From positions 124,001-188,000 of the forward strand of contig CAWFZX010000020.1 in NCBI GenBank assembly GCA_963820375.1: a stretch of 64,000 bases of DNA, given 5' to 3'. The notes below the pieces were generated by a model. That model searched no databases. It was given only the letters and a program-made list of their open reading frames with translations, and was not told where the DNA came from. Source of the DNA: AWTP1-13 sp963820375. Its GTDB lineage: Bacteria; Pseudomonadota; Alphaproteobacteria; Rhizobiales; Hyphomicrobiaceae. Below are positions 7,599 to 16,036 of this stretch, one piece after another. Position 1 is the first letter of the stretch. Every line of letters starts with the position of its first letter. A program made the translations under genes and the position numbers.

Positions 7599-8366
7599 TC
7601 ATGGAATCAAGTTTTGTCGGATGGCCTCGCAGGCGGCCTGGGCTCTGTTGCGCACACCAAGCTTGCTTTGTGCTTTCTTGAGGTGTGACCGAACGGTCTC
7701 TTCACCGAGGCCGAGCAGGCGGGCTATTTCTTCGGTCTGCTTACCCACCGAAACGAGCCGTAAGACCGCCAATTCCCGGGCTGTAATGCGAGCAGCTTTG
7801 CCCATCCATCTTGGATCATGGTCGATTAACTGTTCCAAGCGTAGCGCCGCAAAGCTGGCGGCTGCGAAAAGGAGGATACGGCCTGGCTGCGTGAGGATGT
7901 TACCGAGCGGTTGGCGCGACCAGTAGGACACCAGCCAACGTCGACCAACTGAACACGTTAAGGCATCGCGCATGCCATATTTGAAAGAGAGTTCGTAGGG
8001 CCATCTGTCGATGCCAATTGGTTCAAGCATCTGCATGGTCTCTGTCCACGTGCATGCCATCAGGCTTGATCGCGCCATCATCACGCCGGGATCGTACTCG
8101 CGTCCCGCCATGGCGCTGTATTCCTCCCACCAACCTGCCGGCACCGAGGGATGCAGGAAAGCATCCCTGCCGAGCCGCGTGGACTTCCAGTCCGATGTTC
8201 TCACCGGGAAACGCGCCGCACCCAAAACGGATATGCAAAGGGATTTCGAGGCCAGCGTGTGCAAGGTCTCGAGCACCTCGGCGGGTGTCTTCCGTCGATC
8301 CATGCACTCCGTGAATTCCGTCAGCACAGGGGTAATGGGCAGGGAATTAAGTCCCGGGGATGCCAT
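7599..8366 (-). CDS. Orphan LuxR-family regulator with autoinducer-binding domain
   Basis: A 255-residue protein from the ATG at 8366, chosen because GGGAGC lies just upstream; the frame is open 44 codons further without a better start. The N-terminal half carries the autoinducer-binding pattern, including GWWEEYSAMAGREYDPGV, which matches the W-x(3)-Y ... DP ligand-pocket motif of TraR/LuxR. The C-terminal 60 residues are a clear LuxR HTH: ITARELAVLRLVSVGKQTEE, then IARLLGLGEETVRSHLKKAQ and KLGVRNRAQA. No luxI-type synthase is in the window, so it may sense host or neighbour signals or not bind acyl-homoserine lactone at all. Targets are unknown. Confidence 0.85.
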   Translation of the reverse strand: MASPGLNSLPITPVLTEFTECMDRRKTPAEVLETLHTLASKSLCISVLGAARFPVRTSDWKSTRLGRDAFLHPSVPAGWWEEYSAMAGREYDPGVMMARSSLMACTWTETMQMLEPIGIDRWPYELSFKYGMRDALTCSVGRRWLVSYWSRQPLGNILTQPGRILLFAAASFAALRLEQLIDHDPRWMGKAARITARELAVLRLVSVGKQTEEIARLLGLGEETVRSHLKKAQSKLGVRNRAQAACEAIRQNLIP

Positions 8367-8498
8367 GCGTTGCTCCCGAGCAAGGTTCCATCGCGCAGAG
8401 AGCGTGGCGCATTGCCGAGCTTGCGGATATCGGGACAAATCTGGACCTGCGCCGTAGTTCGAACCCCGCACGCGCGGCGAAAAAGGCCAGACCGGCAC

Positions 8499-9033
8499 AA
8501 CACAAGGCGAAAGTCATCGTTTTCAGCTTTGACTTGGCCGCCCTTGCCGCCCGCAATGCGCGCCGTCTGGGACGTGACAAGGCCAAGAGCAAACGGGCCG
8601 AAGGAGGCCATGGACGGCACCGTTGCTCTACAACAACACCGCACCGCAGTCTGCGCAAATGTCTCCTAGGTGACAGGCGGTCACACAAACGCCATGCTAA
8701 CCAAGGTTCCGTTGCGGGATTGGTGCAGAAAGCAAATGCTTTCTTATGGGGTGCGACCTGAGTGATCCGAAGCGCTATTGTGTGCTTCGGGTCCTTTCTT
8801 TTGGGCGGCCTGCGAGTAGGCCCTGCCGGCAAACCCACCAAGGCAAAGCTTTCCTAGCTTCCTTCTTTTTTCCTAGCTTCCTTGGGGAAGAATGTGCCCC
8901 AGTCGCGTTCATCTGCCGACTGAGAATTTCTACACCTAGCCACCTCCGAGACTCTTCACCTTCTGAGGGCATAGAGGGACCTTGCCGGCGTAGCCGGCCG
9001 GCTTGGCGTCGAACCACGAATGGGGCAGAAGAG
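8499..9033. other. 535-base intergenic stretch with a probable small transcript
   Basis: No protein gene is supported. Two consecutive hairpins lie on the plus strand: GAAAGC-AAAT-GCTTTC near 8729-8745, and the terminator at 8765-8802. Both are free of coding context. The stretch between the divergent-looking LuxR promoter region and the terminator could encode a short RNA. Confidence 0.4.
8765..8802 (+). terminator. Intrinsic terminator on the plus strand, orphan
   Basis: ATCCGAAGC (8765-8773) pairs with GCTTCGGGT (8784-8792), one pair being G-T, followed by CCTTTCTTTT. A smaller six-pair hairpin lies 20 bases upstream. No rightward protein gene ends here. Confidence 0.55.
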
Positions 9034-9828
9034 CTACCAGCGACGAAGAACCGGGTAATAGCCAAAAATCGGGTCGGGCGGATAGGGGTTGTTATAACTC
9101 GGTTGCGTTGTGTAGCCATAGACCCGCGGCGCTGCGTAACCCCACCCGACGGCGGCCGCGTAGCCGGAGTTGGGATCTGCCGCGTAACCATAGCGCGGGC
9201 CGGCGTTATAGCCCCAGCCCGGAGTGGCCACATAGCCATAGACGCGATCCGCTGCGTAGCCGGCGTTTGATCCGGCGGCGTAGCCCCAACCGGGGACGGC
9301 CGCGTAGCCGTAAGGGGCATTGGCGGCGTAGCCGGTGCTGGGGGCGGCCACATAGCCGTAGGGACGATCCGCCGCGTAGCCGCCGTAGGTGGGGGCGGCC
9401 GCGTAGCCCCAGCCGCGTCCACTGGCGTAGCCCCAACCGGGGACGGCCGCGTAGCCGTAAGGGGCATTGGCGGCGTAGCCGGCGCTGGGGGCGGCCACAT
9501 AGCCGTAGGGACGATCCGCCGCGTAGCCGCCGTAGGTGGGGGCGGCCGCGTAGCCCCAGCCGCGCCCACGGGCGTAGCCCCAGGTTTGGCCCGCGGCGTA
9601 GCCCCGGCGTGTTGCAGCGACGTAACCCCCCACGGTGGCCCTCTGGGCGTAACCCCTGCTGCGTGCGACCGAGTAGCCGGTAGGCCGGTGATCCGCGTAG
9701 GCGCGAGCCGGCCCCGCTGCATAGCCATGCCCCCCGACGAAGCGGCCATCACGCGGCGCGGCGTGCGCACTGTCGACAACAACAACGCCAAGGATGACAG
9801 CCACCCCTACCTCGATGTGTCGGCGCAT
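9034..9828 (-). CDS. Secreted Gly/Ala/Tyr-rich repeat protein, 264 aa
   Basis: A signal peptide (MRRHIEVGVAVILGVVVVDS, cleavage near AHA-A) precedes about 240 residues built of short units of the type GYAA-x-PYGYAAVPGWGYA. Between residues about 86 and 183 a 49-residue block is present twice in nearly identical form. The protein has almost no charged residues after the first 70, so a folded enzyme is unlikely; an extracellular fibrous, adhesive or envelope role is inferred from composition only. Long frames in other phases here arise from the repeat. Repeat number is probably variable between strains. Confidence 0.7.
   Translation of the reverse strand: MRRHIEVGVAVILGVVVVDSAHAAPRDGRFVGGHGYAAGPARAYADHRPTGYSVARSRGYAQRATVGGYVAATRRGYAAGQTWGYARGRGWGYAAAPTYGGYAADRPYGYVAAPSAGYAANAPYGYAAVPGWGYASGRGWGYAAAPTYGGYAADRPYGYVAAPSTGYAANAPYGYAAVPGWGYAAGSNAGYAADRVYGYVATPGWGYNAGPRYGYAADPNSGYAAAVGWGYAAPRVYGYTTQPSYNNPYPPDPIFGYYPVLRRW
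9281..9574. repeat. Two tandem copies of a 147-bp repeat
   Basis: The sequence starting TAGCCCCAACCGGGGACGGC at 9281 recurs at 9428, exactly 147 bases later, and similarity continues to about 9574 with only a few differences. 147 is divisible by three, so the repeat adds 49 residues in frame to the Gly/Tyr-rich protein. Shorter degenerate units occur on both sides. Confidence 0.85.
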
Positions 9829-10391
9829 CGCATCCTCCTACCGGTCCGAGCCATCTTAGGTTGGCAGCGTCTATTCCTCCGTACACTCAGGCTTAACCCT
9901 GAGCATTTCGAGGATTGATCCGAAATCGTGAACCCCTTGCGTTCTTCACTGTGAGGATTGCGCACACGCCCAGAGCCCACACTTGCTGTGGCACCGCCAC
10001 TGCCCGCAGCATGGACACGGAGAGCCTCACTCGAAGCGGGGCCGGGCAGAGCAGCGATCCGGGCGGCGGGGCGCAGGGCCATGGCGTTGATAGCCCGGCT
10101 GCCCCCACCGCTCCTCGACGATGCTAAGGTCGGCAGCCGTGCTCAGCAGATGCGCCAATCAACCCTGGCAGGGGATCCGACGCCACGTCCGTCAGCAGAT
10201 CAACTGCGATCACTACCTCCCCAGCCGGCGGCAGGGGGCGTGCATTGGCCATAGGACGGTCGTAAGCTGTCAGCAAAATGGGAATTCCTCGTTAAGAGTA
10301 AGATGCGCTCGAATTGGGGGCGAGCGCGAATAACAGATCGTGTAACAACGCATGGCTCTGTTGAGCCACTTCCTCGGATTGGACGGTGGCC
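9829..10391. other. 563-base stretch without a supported gene
   Basis: Frames here give low-complexity or Arg/Pro-rich translations without starts. It should contain the leftward promoter of the repeat-protein gene and the rightward promoter of the methyltransferase gene; neither is clear by eye. Confidence 0.45.
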
Positions 10392-11201
10392 ATGGCAAAG
10401 ACGGACACCATTTTTGCGGGTTCGATACCCTCCCTGTACGATACGTACCTCGGACCCCTCATCTTCGAGCCCTACGCTGGCGACGTGGTCAGGCGATTAG
10501 AGAACCTGAGCGCAGGTCGCGTTCTTGAGACAGCCGCCGGGAGTGGGATCGTCACGCGCGCGCTGTTACGTTCCCTGCCCGCTAGCGTCAGCGTTGTTGC
10601 GACCGATCTGAACCAACCTATGCTCGACCATGCCGCTGCGCAGACCTCGCTTAGCAACGTCAGCTGGCAGAGAGTGGATGCACAATCACTTCCATTCCCG
10701 GATCAGACGTTCGATGCTGTGATCTGTCAGTTCGGCGTCATGTTCTTCCCCGACAAGCAGAAGGCCTACCGTGAGGCGCGACGCGTCTTGAAAACGGGAG
10801 GGCGCTTCATCTTCAATGCCTGGGATCGGATCGAAGACAATGAGTTCGCAGACGTCGTCACCGCCGCGCTGACTGATATCTTCCCGGACGACCCGCCGCT
10901 CTTTCTGGCGAGAACGCCGCATGGATATCATGACAAGACAGCGATCCAAGATCAGCTGCGAAGCGCCGGCTTCGTCGACATCACATTGGACACCGTGACG
11001 CGACGCAGCCTAGCACTCTCGTGCCAAGATCCGGCCATTGGCTACTGCCAGGGAACGCCTCTTCGCAACGAGATAGAAGCTCGAGATGCCAGTCGCCTTG
11101 CCGAGGCGACGGCAGCGGCGGCGCGTAAGCTTAGCGAGCGGTTCGGGGACGGCCCTGTGGACGGCAAGATGCAAGCGCACGTCATCACCGCCATCTCTTG
11201 A
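10392..11201 (+). CDS. Class I SAM-dependent methyltransferase
   Basis: A 269-residue protein with the SAM-binding order of the UbiE/Methyltransf_11 group: motif I VLETAAGSGIVTRALL (about residues 46-61), motif II acidic end VVATDLNQPML, then RVDAQSLPFPDQTFDAVICQ, which contains the DA-x-LPF and FD motifs, and MFFPDKQKAYREARRVLKTG for motif III. The C-terminal 120 residues would choose the substrate, which cannot be told. The start is taken at ATG 10392; a GTG two codons earlier is an alternative. It stands alone, with no operon partner. Confidence 0.85.
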   Translation: MAKTDTIFAGSIPSLYDTYLGPLIFEPYAGDVVRRLENLSAGRVLETAAGSGIVTRALLRSLPASVSVVATDLNQPMLDHAAAQTSLSNVSWQRVDAQSLPFPDQTFDAVICQFGVMFFPDKQKAYREARRVLKTGGRFIFNAWDRIEDNEFADVVTAALTDIFPDDPPLFLARTPHGYHDKTAIQDQLRSAGFVDITLDTVTRRSLALSCQDPAIGYCQGTPLRNEIEARDASRLAEATAAAARKLSERFGDGPVDGKMQAHVITAIS

Positions 11202-11608
11202 ACGAGTGCGCGCCGTTGCCGGAGAAGATGCCAAAGGGCCGCAACGGTGAACTCTGGGAAAAGTCTAAGACCTGACCGCGGAGTTTCCGGCAACTCACGA
11301 AACTCAAGGCCGCGCGTCGCCGGCCGCCCTGCGAAGGCAGCCCAAGCTGAGGACGTCACGAAACTGAAAGGCTGTAAAGTGGCCACGGCTGAGCATGGCG
11401 CGCAGCACTTCGCCGGTTTGGCGTCTCTCAAGCGCGGCAGGCCTGACAAAGCGTCTCCCCGGTGGTTGTCGCCATCTTCTGGCGAGCTAGGGTCACACGC
11501 ATCAGGCGAATTTGGCGAATTTGTTGTGGACGATCACAGGCATGGCTGTTTCTCGGTCGCGCCGCACGCTAGAACAAATCTAGCCAGCCGCCGCCAGCCA
11601 GAAACCGC
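11202..11608. other. 407-base stretch without a supported gene
   Basis: Nothing recognisable. Two imperfect direct repeats of the type CACGAAACT-C/G-AA occur near 11297 and 11357, of unknown meaning. Confidence 0.4.
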
Positions 11609-11737
11609 ATGGTAAATGGGGACGAAAGCGACCCCGAGTCCCAACAACCGTCCAGAAAGCGGCGCAACCGACTGGCCGCTTTGCTGATCGTTCTGTTGAT
11701 CGCCGGATGGCTGTGGCTGCTCTGGCTGATCCGGTAG
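11609..11737 (+). CDS. Small single-pass membrane peptide, 42 aa
   Basis: The ATG at 11609 opens a 42-codon frame with a polar acidic-then-basic N-terminus (NGDESDPESQQPSRKRRNR) and one Leu/Trp-rich transmembrane helix that runs to the end (IAGWLWLLWLIR). The charge distribution predicts the N-terminus in the cytoplasm. No good ribosome site is visible, which lowers confidence. No family is recognised. Confidence 0.4.
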   Translation: MVNGDESDPESQQPSRKRRNRLAALLIVLLIAGWLWLLWLIR

Positions 11738-12017
11738 CGATGCCCCTCGACCGCCGAGTACAACCTCTTTCAGTGCGACCCTGAGCTTCGACGAGGCGCT
11801 TGCACAAAAAGGCGACAAGCAAAAGCAAAACGAAAGCGTGGGTCTAGCGCTTGCAAGGATGTGGGCTCAATTGGCCCAGCACTTTGCGGCAAACAGATCC
11901 TGCATTGATCTGTAAATTTGCGACGATTTTCTAAAAGCCGGTTGCGAGCCTGCGCAGCCGGGCAATTGACTGCTTCATCCAACCGCTGCGTTGAGCTTTG
12001 TCGCGTACGTCAAGGGC

Positions 12018-12485
12018 TCAAGCGCTTTTTGGTTTCTTTTGGGTGCGGACGGGGCGAGCGGTTGTTCGCACCGACCTGTTCAGCGCCACGGCGGCGCGAA
12101 TGAGCGCCGTCAACGCCTTTTCATCAATCTTGTCGCCCTCATGGAAATCGATGGCACGCCTCGTGTTGCCTTCGAGGCTGGAGTTGAAGAGGCCTGACGG
12201 GTCCTCCAACGAGGCGCCCTTGGCGAAGGTCATTTTCACGACATTCTTGTACGTCTCACCGGTGCAGATTATTCCGGCGTGCGACCACACCGGGACCCCT
12301 CTCCACTTCCACTCCTCGACAACCTCGGGGTCGGCCTGCTTGATGAGAATTCGGATCCGAGCGAGCGTGACGCCCCGCCAGTCTCGCAGCTCCTTGATTC
12401 TCGCATCTATCAGCTGAGAGGGAGGGTCTGCTTTTCCTTCCTGGCCGTTCTTCCTGGTCTTCCCGGTTGTTGTTGCTTTTTTCAT
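12018..12485 (-). CDS. DUF1801 (YdhG-like) protein, 155 aa
   Basis: The Lys/Thr-rich start MKKATTTGKTRKN leads into a DUF1801 domain. It shows IDARIKELRDWRGVTLARIR, where the usual LR-x-LI helix lies, and then EEWKWRGVPVWSHAGIICTG, matching the E-x(3)-KWG-P-x-W/F hallmark. This is followed by VVKMTFAKGASLEDPSGLFN, which resembles the usual F-x-hV-x-L-x-F-x-KG block, and a basic tail. The family's biochemical role is not established (some members are described as iron-chaperone-like). The ATG at 12485 is preferred because the sequence upstream in this frame is low-quality. A decayed homologue lies just upstream. Confidence 0.8.
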   Translation of the reverse strand: MKKATTTGKTRKNGQEGKADPPSQLIDARIKELRDWRGVTLARIRILIKQADPEVVEEWKWRGVPVWSHAGIICTGETYKNVVKMTFAKGASLEDPSGLFNSSLEGNTRRAIDFHEGDKIDEKALTALIRAAVALNRSVRTTARPVRTQKKPKSA

Positions 12486-12660
12486 GGTTGTTGTCGCTCG
12501 CCCGTCACTTGAAGATCGCCAGTCCAGCACTTGAGACCAACGCCTCTCGTTTGCATCACGGTTTCGCTGTCGGACCAGCTTATCACATTGGGTTTCGTTA
12601 AGATTTTGGCTCCCCGCGCGCCGGACCAGGCTCCGGGCCACTTGACGGCTTTGTGCAGGT

Positions 12661-12925
12661 TCAGCCCCTGCCTGTGACGGCGGCATCGCCGGACTTCGTC
12701 GAGCCATGGAAGGCGAGGAACCAGTCCTGGCCCTCGATTCCGTCGAAGGGCAAGTTCCACTTGACCGCCTTGCGCAGGCTGCGAACGCACCGCCGAAGAG
12801 CGCGTCGAGGCGGGGCTTTTCCAGCCCGGCATGGCGGCAAGGTAGGCCGCAACGGGGGCTTCGCCGTCGGCCTTCGCGACGCTGAAAGTTGCTGCCTGCT
12901 CGTGCTCTGTCACGCCAGGGTGCAT
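12661..12925 (-). pseudogene. Decayed DUF1801 protein
   Basis: Three reading frames together reconstruct a second DUF1801 protein: APVAAYLAAMPGWK in the first, RLDALFGGA in the second, and RSLRKAVKWNLPFDGIEGQD then WFLAFHGSTK in the third, ending early at a stop near 12661. The intact family continues with a VKVxFFRG block that is missing here. At least two frameshifts and loss of the C-terminal third make this non-functional. It is distinct from the intact DUF1801 gene downstream. Confidence 0.7.
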
Positions 12926-13055
12926 GCAGGGATGTAGAAGAAGCCGTTCCTATTTTTGTTCAGCAATCCGCGCCGGGCGCGGCCCCGCTTCGGCAGAGCA
13001 GCCAAAATCTGATGAGCGCGCAGCGCGTTCAACCCGTTAAATGCGGTGGGGGCCT

Positions 13056-13457
13056 CTAGTGCTCCTTGGGATCCTTGTCCTCATGATCGACGAGCTCAGA
13101 CAGATCCTCCGCTTCGTCCGCTTCGTGCTCGAGAATGGCATCATTATCCGATGCCGGGTCCTCGACCTCTAGGGCCTCGTCAACGGCCTCCTCCTCCACC
13201 TCAACCGGTGTCTCCGATGTTGGATGTTTGACGTGAACCGGTTCCGGACGCGGATAGGGCTTGCTGCGCCACCCTGTCTTTGCCACAGGCGGTGAAACAG
13301 CTGCCGCGGTTTCGACCTGATGCGCAGCGGTATAGAGCACGCCGCATGCTGGGCAGGCGATCAATTCGCGCAGTAAATCGTAAAAGCGTGTCGCGCATTC
13401 AGGACACACGCGCTTCGTGCCGCGCTTGGTTTTATCGAGCTCAGAAGCCGTTGCCAT
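13056..13457 (-). CDS. TIGR02300-family (FYDLN acid domain) protein
   Basis: This 133-residue protein has the order-specific N-terminal zinc-ribbon-like pattern: GTKRVCPECATRFYDL followed by IACPACGVLY, with four Cys in two C-x(2)-C pairs. It is followed by a linker and a highly acidic C-terminal tail (EVEEEAVDEALEVEDPASDN and further Glu/Asp). Family knowledge: found in alphaproteobacteria, function unknown. The canonical FYDLN reads FYDLL here. It lies about 90 bases downstream of cspA on the same strand. Confidence 0.9.
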   Translation of the reverse strand: MATASELDKTKRGTKRVCPECATRFYDLLRELIACPACGVLYTAAHQVETAAAVSPPVAKTGWRSKPYPRPEPVHVKHPTSETPVEVEEEAVDEALEVEDPASDNDAILEHEADEAEDLSELVDHEDKDPKEH

Positions 13458-13549
13458 TCATCACCTTTGCCTGTATCGAGCGCGCAAGCAGATAGGCGCC
13501 GCCGGCTCTACCGACGGCGCGCTTGCTTCATGAAGTCGGCCCCAGCCGG

Positions 13550-13762
13550 TCAGGCCAATTCGATTTGCGCCGCCTGCTTGCCGCGCCCTTTGCGGTCGTC
13601 TTCCAGCACGAACGTGACCTTGTCACCTTCGTTGAGCGCGCGGATGCCGGCTCGCTCAAGCGCCGTGGCGTGCACAAACACATCCTTGGAGCCGTCGGCG
13701 GGCGAAATGAATCCGAACCCCTTCGCGCCATTGAAGAACTTCACCGTACCGCTAATTCTCAT
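13550..13762 (-). CDS. cspA: Cold shock protein (CspA family)
   Basis: A complete 70-residue cold shock domain with RNP1 KGFGFIS and RNP2 KDVFVH motifs, opening with MRISGTVKFFNGAKGFGFIS. It binds single-stranded RNA/DNA as an RNA chaperone in the cytoplasm. The length is typical. AAGGTTC upstream of the ATG may serve as ribosome site. Rhizobiales carry several such paralogues, so the symbol is given at family level only. Confidence 0.95.
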   Translation of the reverse strand: MRISGTVKFFNGAKGFGFISPADGSKDVFVHATALERAGIRALNEGDKVTFVLEDDRKGRGKQAAQIELA

Positions 13763-14428
13763 GCTAAGAACCTTTCCGATTGCGTGGAGAAAAGCCGGCC
13801 AATTGGGCTCACGCGGGCCTTGGCAACTCAGATTCGGGTAAGGGCACGAGGCCGGTAAGGGCGAGGTGTTCTAACCAAAAGAGAGGGCGCAACCCACCAT
13901 TGGCTCGCACCGGCCACATAGATATGGGCCGCCTCGGTCAGAATTACAAGCTGAACAGTGCGAAAACGGTCCGCCACCGTTATTTTTCAGATGCCTGACT
14001 TTTTTGCTGCTCGCCTGAGCGACATGGGCAAACAGGCGAAGCTGTACCCGTCCCACAGCAGGACTATCGGGTGAATTGTCGTGACAGATACGTTGTCGAC
14101 GCGTATGGTGGTTAAGGTGTCGCACGGACGCTAGACGCAACGGCTTCGCTCAGGCATCGCGAGCAGCCCCGGCCCGATAGCTACAGGTTGCGTCTGTTGG
14201 TTGTGATCGGGGCTTGAGACATCGACATCCGCTCTCGGCTAGCAACCGTTGTTGGTGAAGGTGGCTTCGGCCCTTGCGCGTTGCCGCGCGCCGAGGACCT
14301 TTGGGTGGAACATACCAGGCAGGTCGAATGTCCTCACAATTGAGCGTAACACAGAATGTCGTCGACAAGCTTCTCGCGTAGCTGTCGTCAGGGCGGCGAA
14401 GGTTGGGTGTGAGGAGAGGTGTGGTGTG
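13763..14428. other. 666-base stretch, one doubtful short frame
   Basis: On the minus strand a frame at 13871-14140 ends with a pattern of four Cys (HCSACNSD ... YLCGRCEP) that could be a small zinc ribbon, but the upstream half is Arg/His-rich and lacks a ribosome site. It is not called as a gene. Nothing else is supported. Confidence 0.4.
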
Positions 14429-14575
14429 ATGGCAAATCGAGAGCAGCGAAACAACAAAGAGAAGCGTAAACCAAAAGCAGATAAACCCAAGCCGGCCATC
14501 TCCTCGACCTTGCCGTTTGCGCGCCCATTTGGTGTCGGCGCAATCAAAAGCGATGGCGGAAAGAAAAGGCGTTGA
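14429..14575 (+). CDS. Small basic hypothetical protein, 48 aa
   Basis: GAGGAGAGG lies ahead of the ATG. The peptide is strongly basic and rich in Asn/Lys/Pro (ANREQRNNKEKRKPKADKPK, ending GGKKRR) and probably disordered. It resembles short Rhizobiales proteins of unknown function placed before the gene that follows, whose TTG start overlaps this stop (TTGA). The overlap suggests translational coupling. Confidence 0.6.
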   Translation: MANREQRNNKEKRKPKADKPKPAISSTLPFARPFGVGAIKSDGGKKRR

Positions 14576-14787
14576 GCGTCCAAGGTGGCCGAACGGGCCG
14601 GCACAAATTCAAAGTCGGGCAGGTTGTCGATTACAATCCTGGGCGCACGGGCATGCCGCCCTCATCATGGCAGTACAAGATCGTGCGCCTGCTTCCGCCT
14701 GAAGGCAGCGATCTGCTCTACCGTATCAAGTCGTCTGGCGAGACGTTCGAACGCGTTGCCAAGGAACGAGATCTCGTGCAGCGCTAG
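14572..14787 (+). CDS. Conserved small hypothetical protein, 71 aa (TTG start)
   Basis: Reading begins at TTG 14572, overlapping the stop of the previous gene. The core HKFKVGQVVDYNPGRTGMPP then QYKIVRLLPPEGSDLLYRIK forms a small beta-barrel-like pattern (SH3-like: basic loop, repeated strands, a final RVAKERDL). I recognise the pattern from small uncharacterised alphaproteobacterial proteins but know no function. The translation is well balanced and convincing as coding. Confidence 0.7.
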   Translation: MSVQGGRTGRHKFKVGQVVDYNPGRTGMPPSSWQYKIVRLLPPEGSDLLYRIKSSGETFERVAKERDLVQR

Positions 14788-14946
14788 GTTGTTAGGGTGT
14801 ACAGGAGGAGGGGTGGCGGGTCAGTTGTGGTCGTTCTCGCGAACGCCCCGATGGCTTGGTGTTCCAGGGAGGCGGCCGCGGGCTGGCGCAAAGAGTGCGT
14901 TCATCGCTTTGAGACTGAGAACAACTCCAATCTGAGACCAAATCAA

Positions 14947-15168
14947 ATGTCAGAGACCCTCCGCCTCTTTGTCGATGCGGCGCTGGCTATTGCCATCATG
15001 GGAACATTCAGCATCATAGCGGGTTTTGCGGCTGCCGCTCTGAGTGGCGATCGAACCGCTGTCCTCATTACGATGGCCGTAGTGTTCGTGAGCACCGGCG
15101 TCGTTCTCTTGCTTCGAATGTGGTTGCTAACGCCCAAACCGATGACATCGACCAAATCGGATATGTGA
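14947..15168 (+). CDS. Small membrane protein with two helices, 73 aa
   Basis: The ATG at 14947 is preferred to an upstream one because the preceding residues are not protein-like. Two hydrophobic stretches (AALAIAIMGTFSIIAGFAAA and VLITMAVVFVSTGVVLLLRM) form a hairpin, with both ends in the cytoplasm as judged by the basic C-terminus. No family is recognised. Confidence 0.55.
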   Translation: MSETLRLFVDAALAIAIMGTFSIIAGFAAAALSGDRTAVLITMAVVFVSTGVVLLLRMWLLTPKPMTSTKSDM

Positions 15169-15199
15169 CCAGACGCCATCGCACGCGAAGGCAGGCGTG

Positions 15200-15457
15200 A
15201 TGCAGGACAGTTTCAGAAATTCTCGTCAGCCTCGAGGCAAACGCCGGCCTGGTGTAGGTTCTCACTCACCCGGAGCGTTCGCGTCCCGAGGCCGAAGTGG
15301 CAATGTCCAGGCAGATGCCAGAAGGCAGTACGAACGCTATGTGGCGCTTGCACATTCCGCCGTCTTGAGCGGCGACGCAGTTGAGGCACAAAATTATTAT
15401 CAGCACGCAGAGCACTACTTCAGAGTGATGCGCGGGCAAGACAACCAAAGTGAGTAG
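15200..15457 (+). CDS. Short DUF4167 domain protein, 85 aa
   Basis: The C-terminal half, DARRQYERYVALAHSAVLSG then EAQNYYQHAEHYFRVM, matches DUF4167 (PF13763), a domain typical of alphaproteobacteria. The N-terminal half is Arg/Gly/Ser-rich and disordered, as in the family. Usual members have several hundred residues; this one lacks the long basic C-terminal part, so it is a short paralogue. The domain is thought to be RNA-related on composition only. Start: ATG 15200; a GTG one codon earlier is equally possible. Confidence 0.8.
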   Translation: MQDSFRNSRQPRGKRRPGVGSHSPGAFASRGRSGNVQADARRQYERYVALAHSAVLSGDAVEAQNYYQHAEHYFRVMRGQDNQSE

Positions 15458-16036
15458 ATTGTCCCTCTCACCGCACTGACTGCAACTTTCAGCCATGCAG
15501 GGTGGGCATGCTCGATCACGGCGGCATTGGGCGACTTTGATCGCTGAGCCTGCGGCCAAGATCCAACCAGATCGACGCGGGTCTATCTAGGTCGGCTCGC
15601 GACAGCGAGCGCGCACTCGAGGACCAGGCGCAGCTGCCTGCGGCAATTGTGCAGCCACTCCAGTCAAACACGGCAGGATTCGCGGGCAAGCATGGGTGCC
15701 TGGCGGATTTGTATGAACCCGTCAGAGGCGTGCGGCCGCTGTTGCCCAGACATGGACCCAGACATGGACCCAGACATGTGACCCCAGCGCATGAAGCCGA
15801 GACAAAATCATCGACAAAGCTTGGGCTCTGCACAACGGACATCCGCCAATAAAGACGTGACCAGAGCATCAGCCGGCAAGCCCAACCTCTTTGCTGATGG
15901 GTGAGGTCGGACGTCCCGCAGTATCCACTACAGGAAATACGCACTGACAACCTCGAGAATGGCCATTTCTCCGGAGTGCGAAAAGGGAGCAACGCGAAAA
16001 CTCTGCGCAAAGCGCAACTCCGTCTGGAGGTATGTC
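15458..16036. other. 579-base stretch without a supported gene
   Basis: Contains the 12-bp tandem repeat at 15745-15778 and, at its end, the CTGGAGG ribosome site of the next gene. Frames spanning the repeat give Cys/Arg-rich translations and are not accepted. Confidence 0.4.
15745..15778. repeat. 12-bp tandem repeat, nearly three copies
   Basis: The unit CCCAGACATGGA occurs at 15745 and 15757, and a third, shortened copy starts at 15769. No gene contains it with confidence. Confidence 0.8.

Noticed and set aside
8775..9791. A 338-codon minus-strand Thr/Pro/Arg-rich frame across the repeat region
   Set aside because: It is a phase shadow of the repeats. The frame with a signal peptide and GY-rich repeats (9034-9828) is the credible one.
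10121..10333. Possible transposase fragment near CAGCAAAATGGGAATTCC
   Set aside because: The translation gives no recognisable transposase motif; the resemblance was too weak to report.
13871..14140. Minus-strand frame ending in a possible four-Cys zinc ribbon
   Set aside because: No ribosome site and an improbable His/Arg-rich first half; the Cys pattern alone is not enough.
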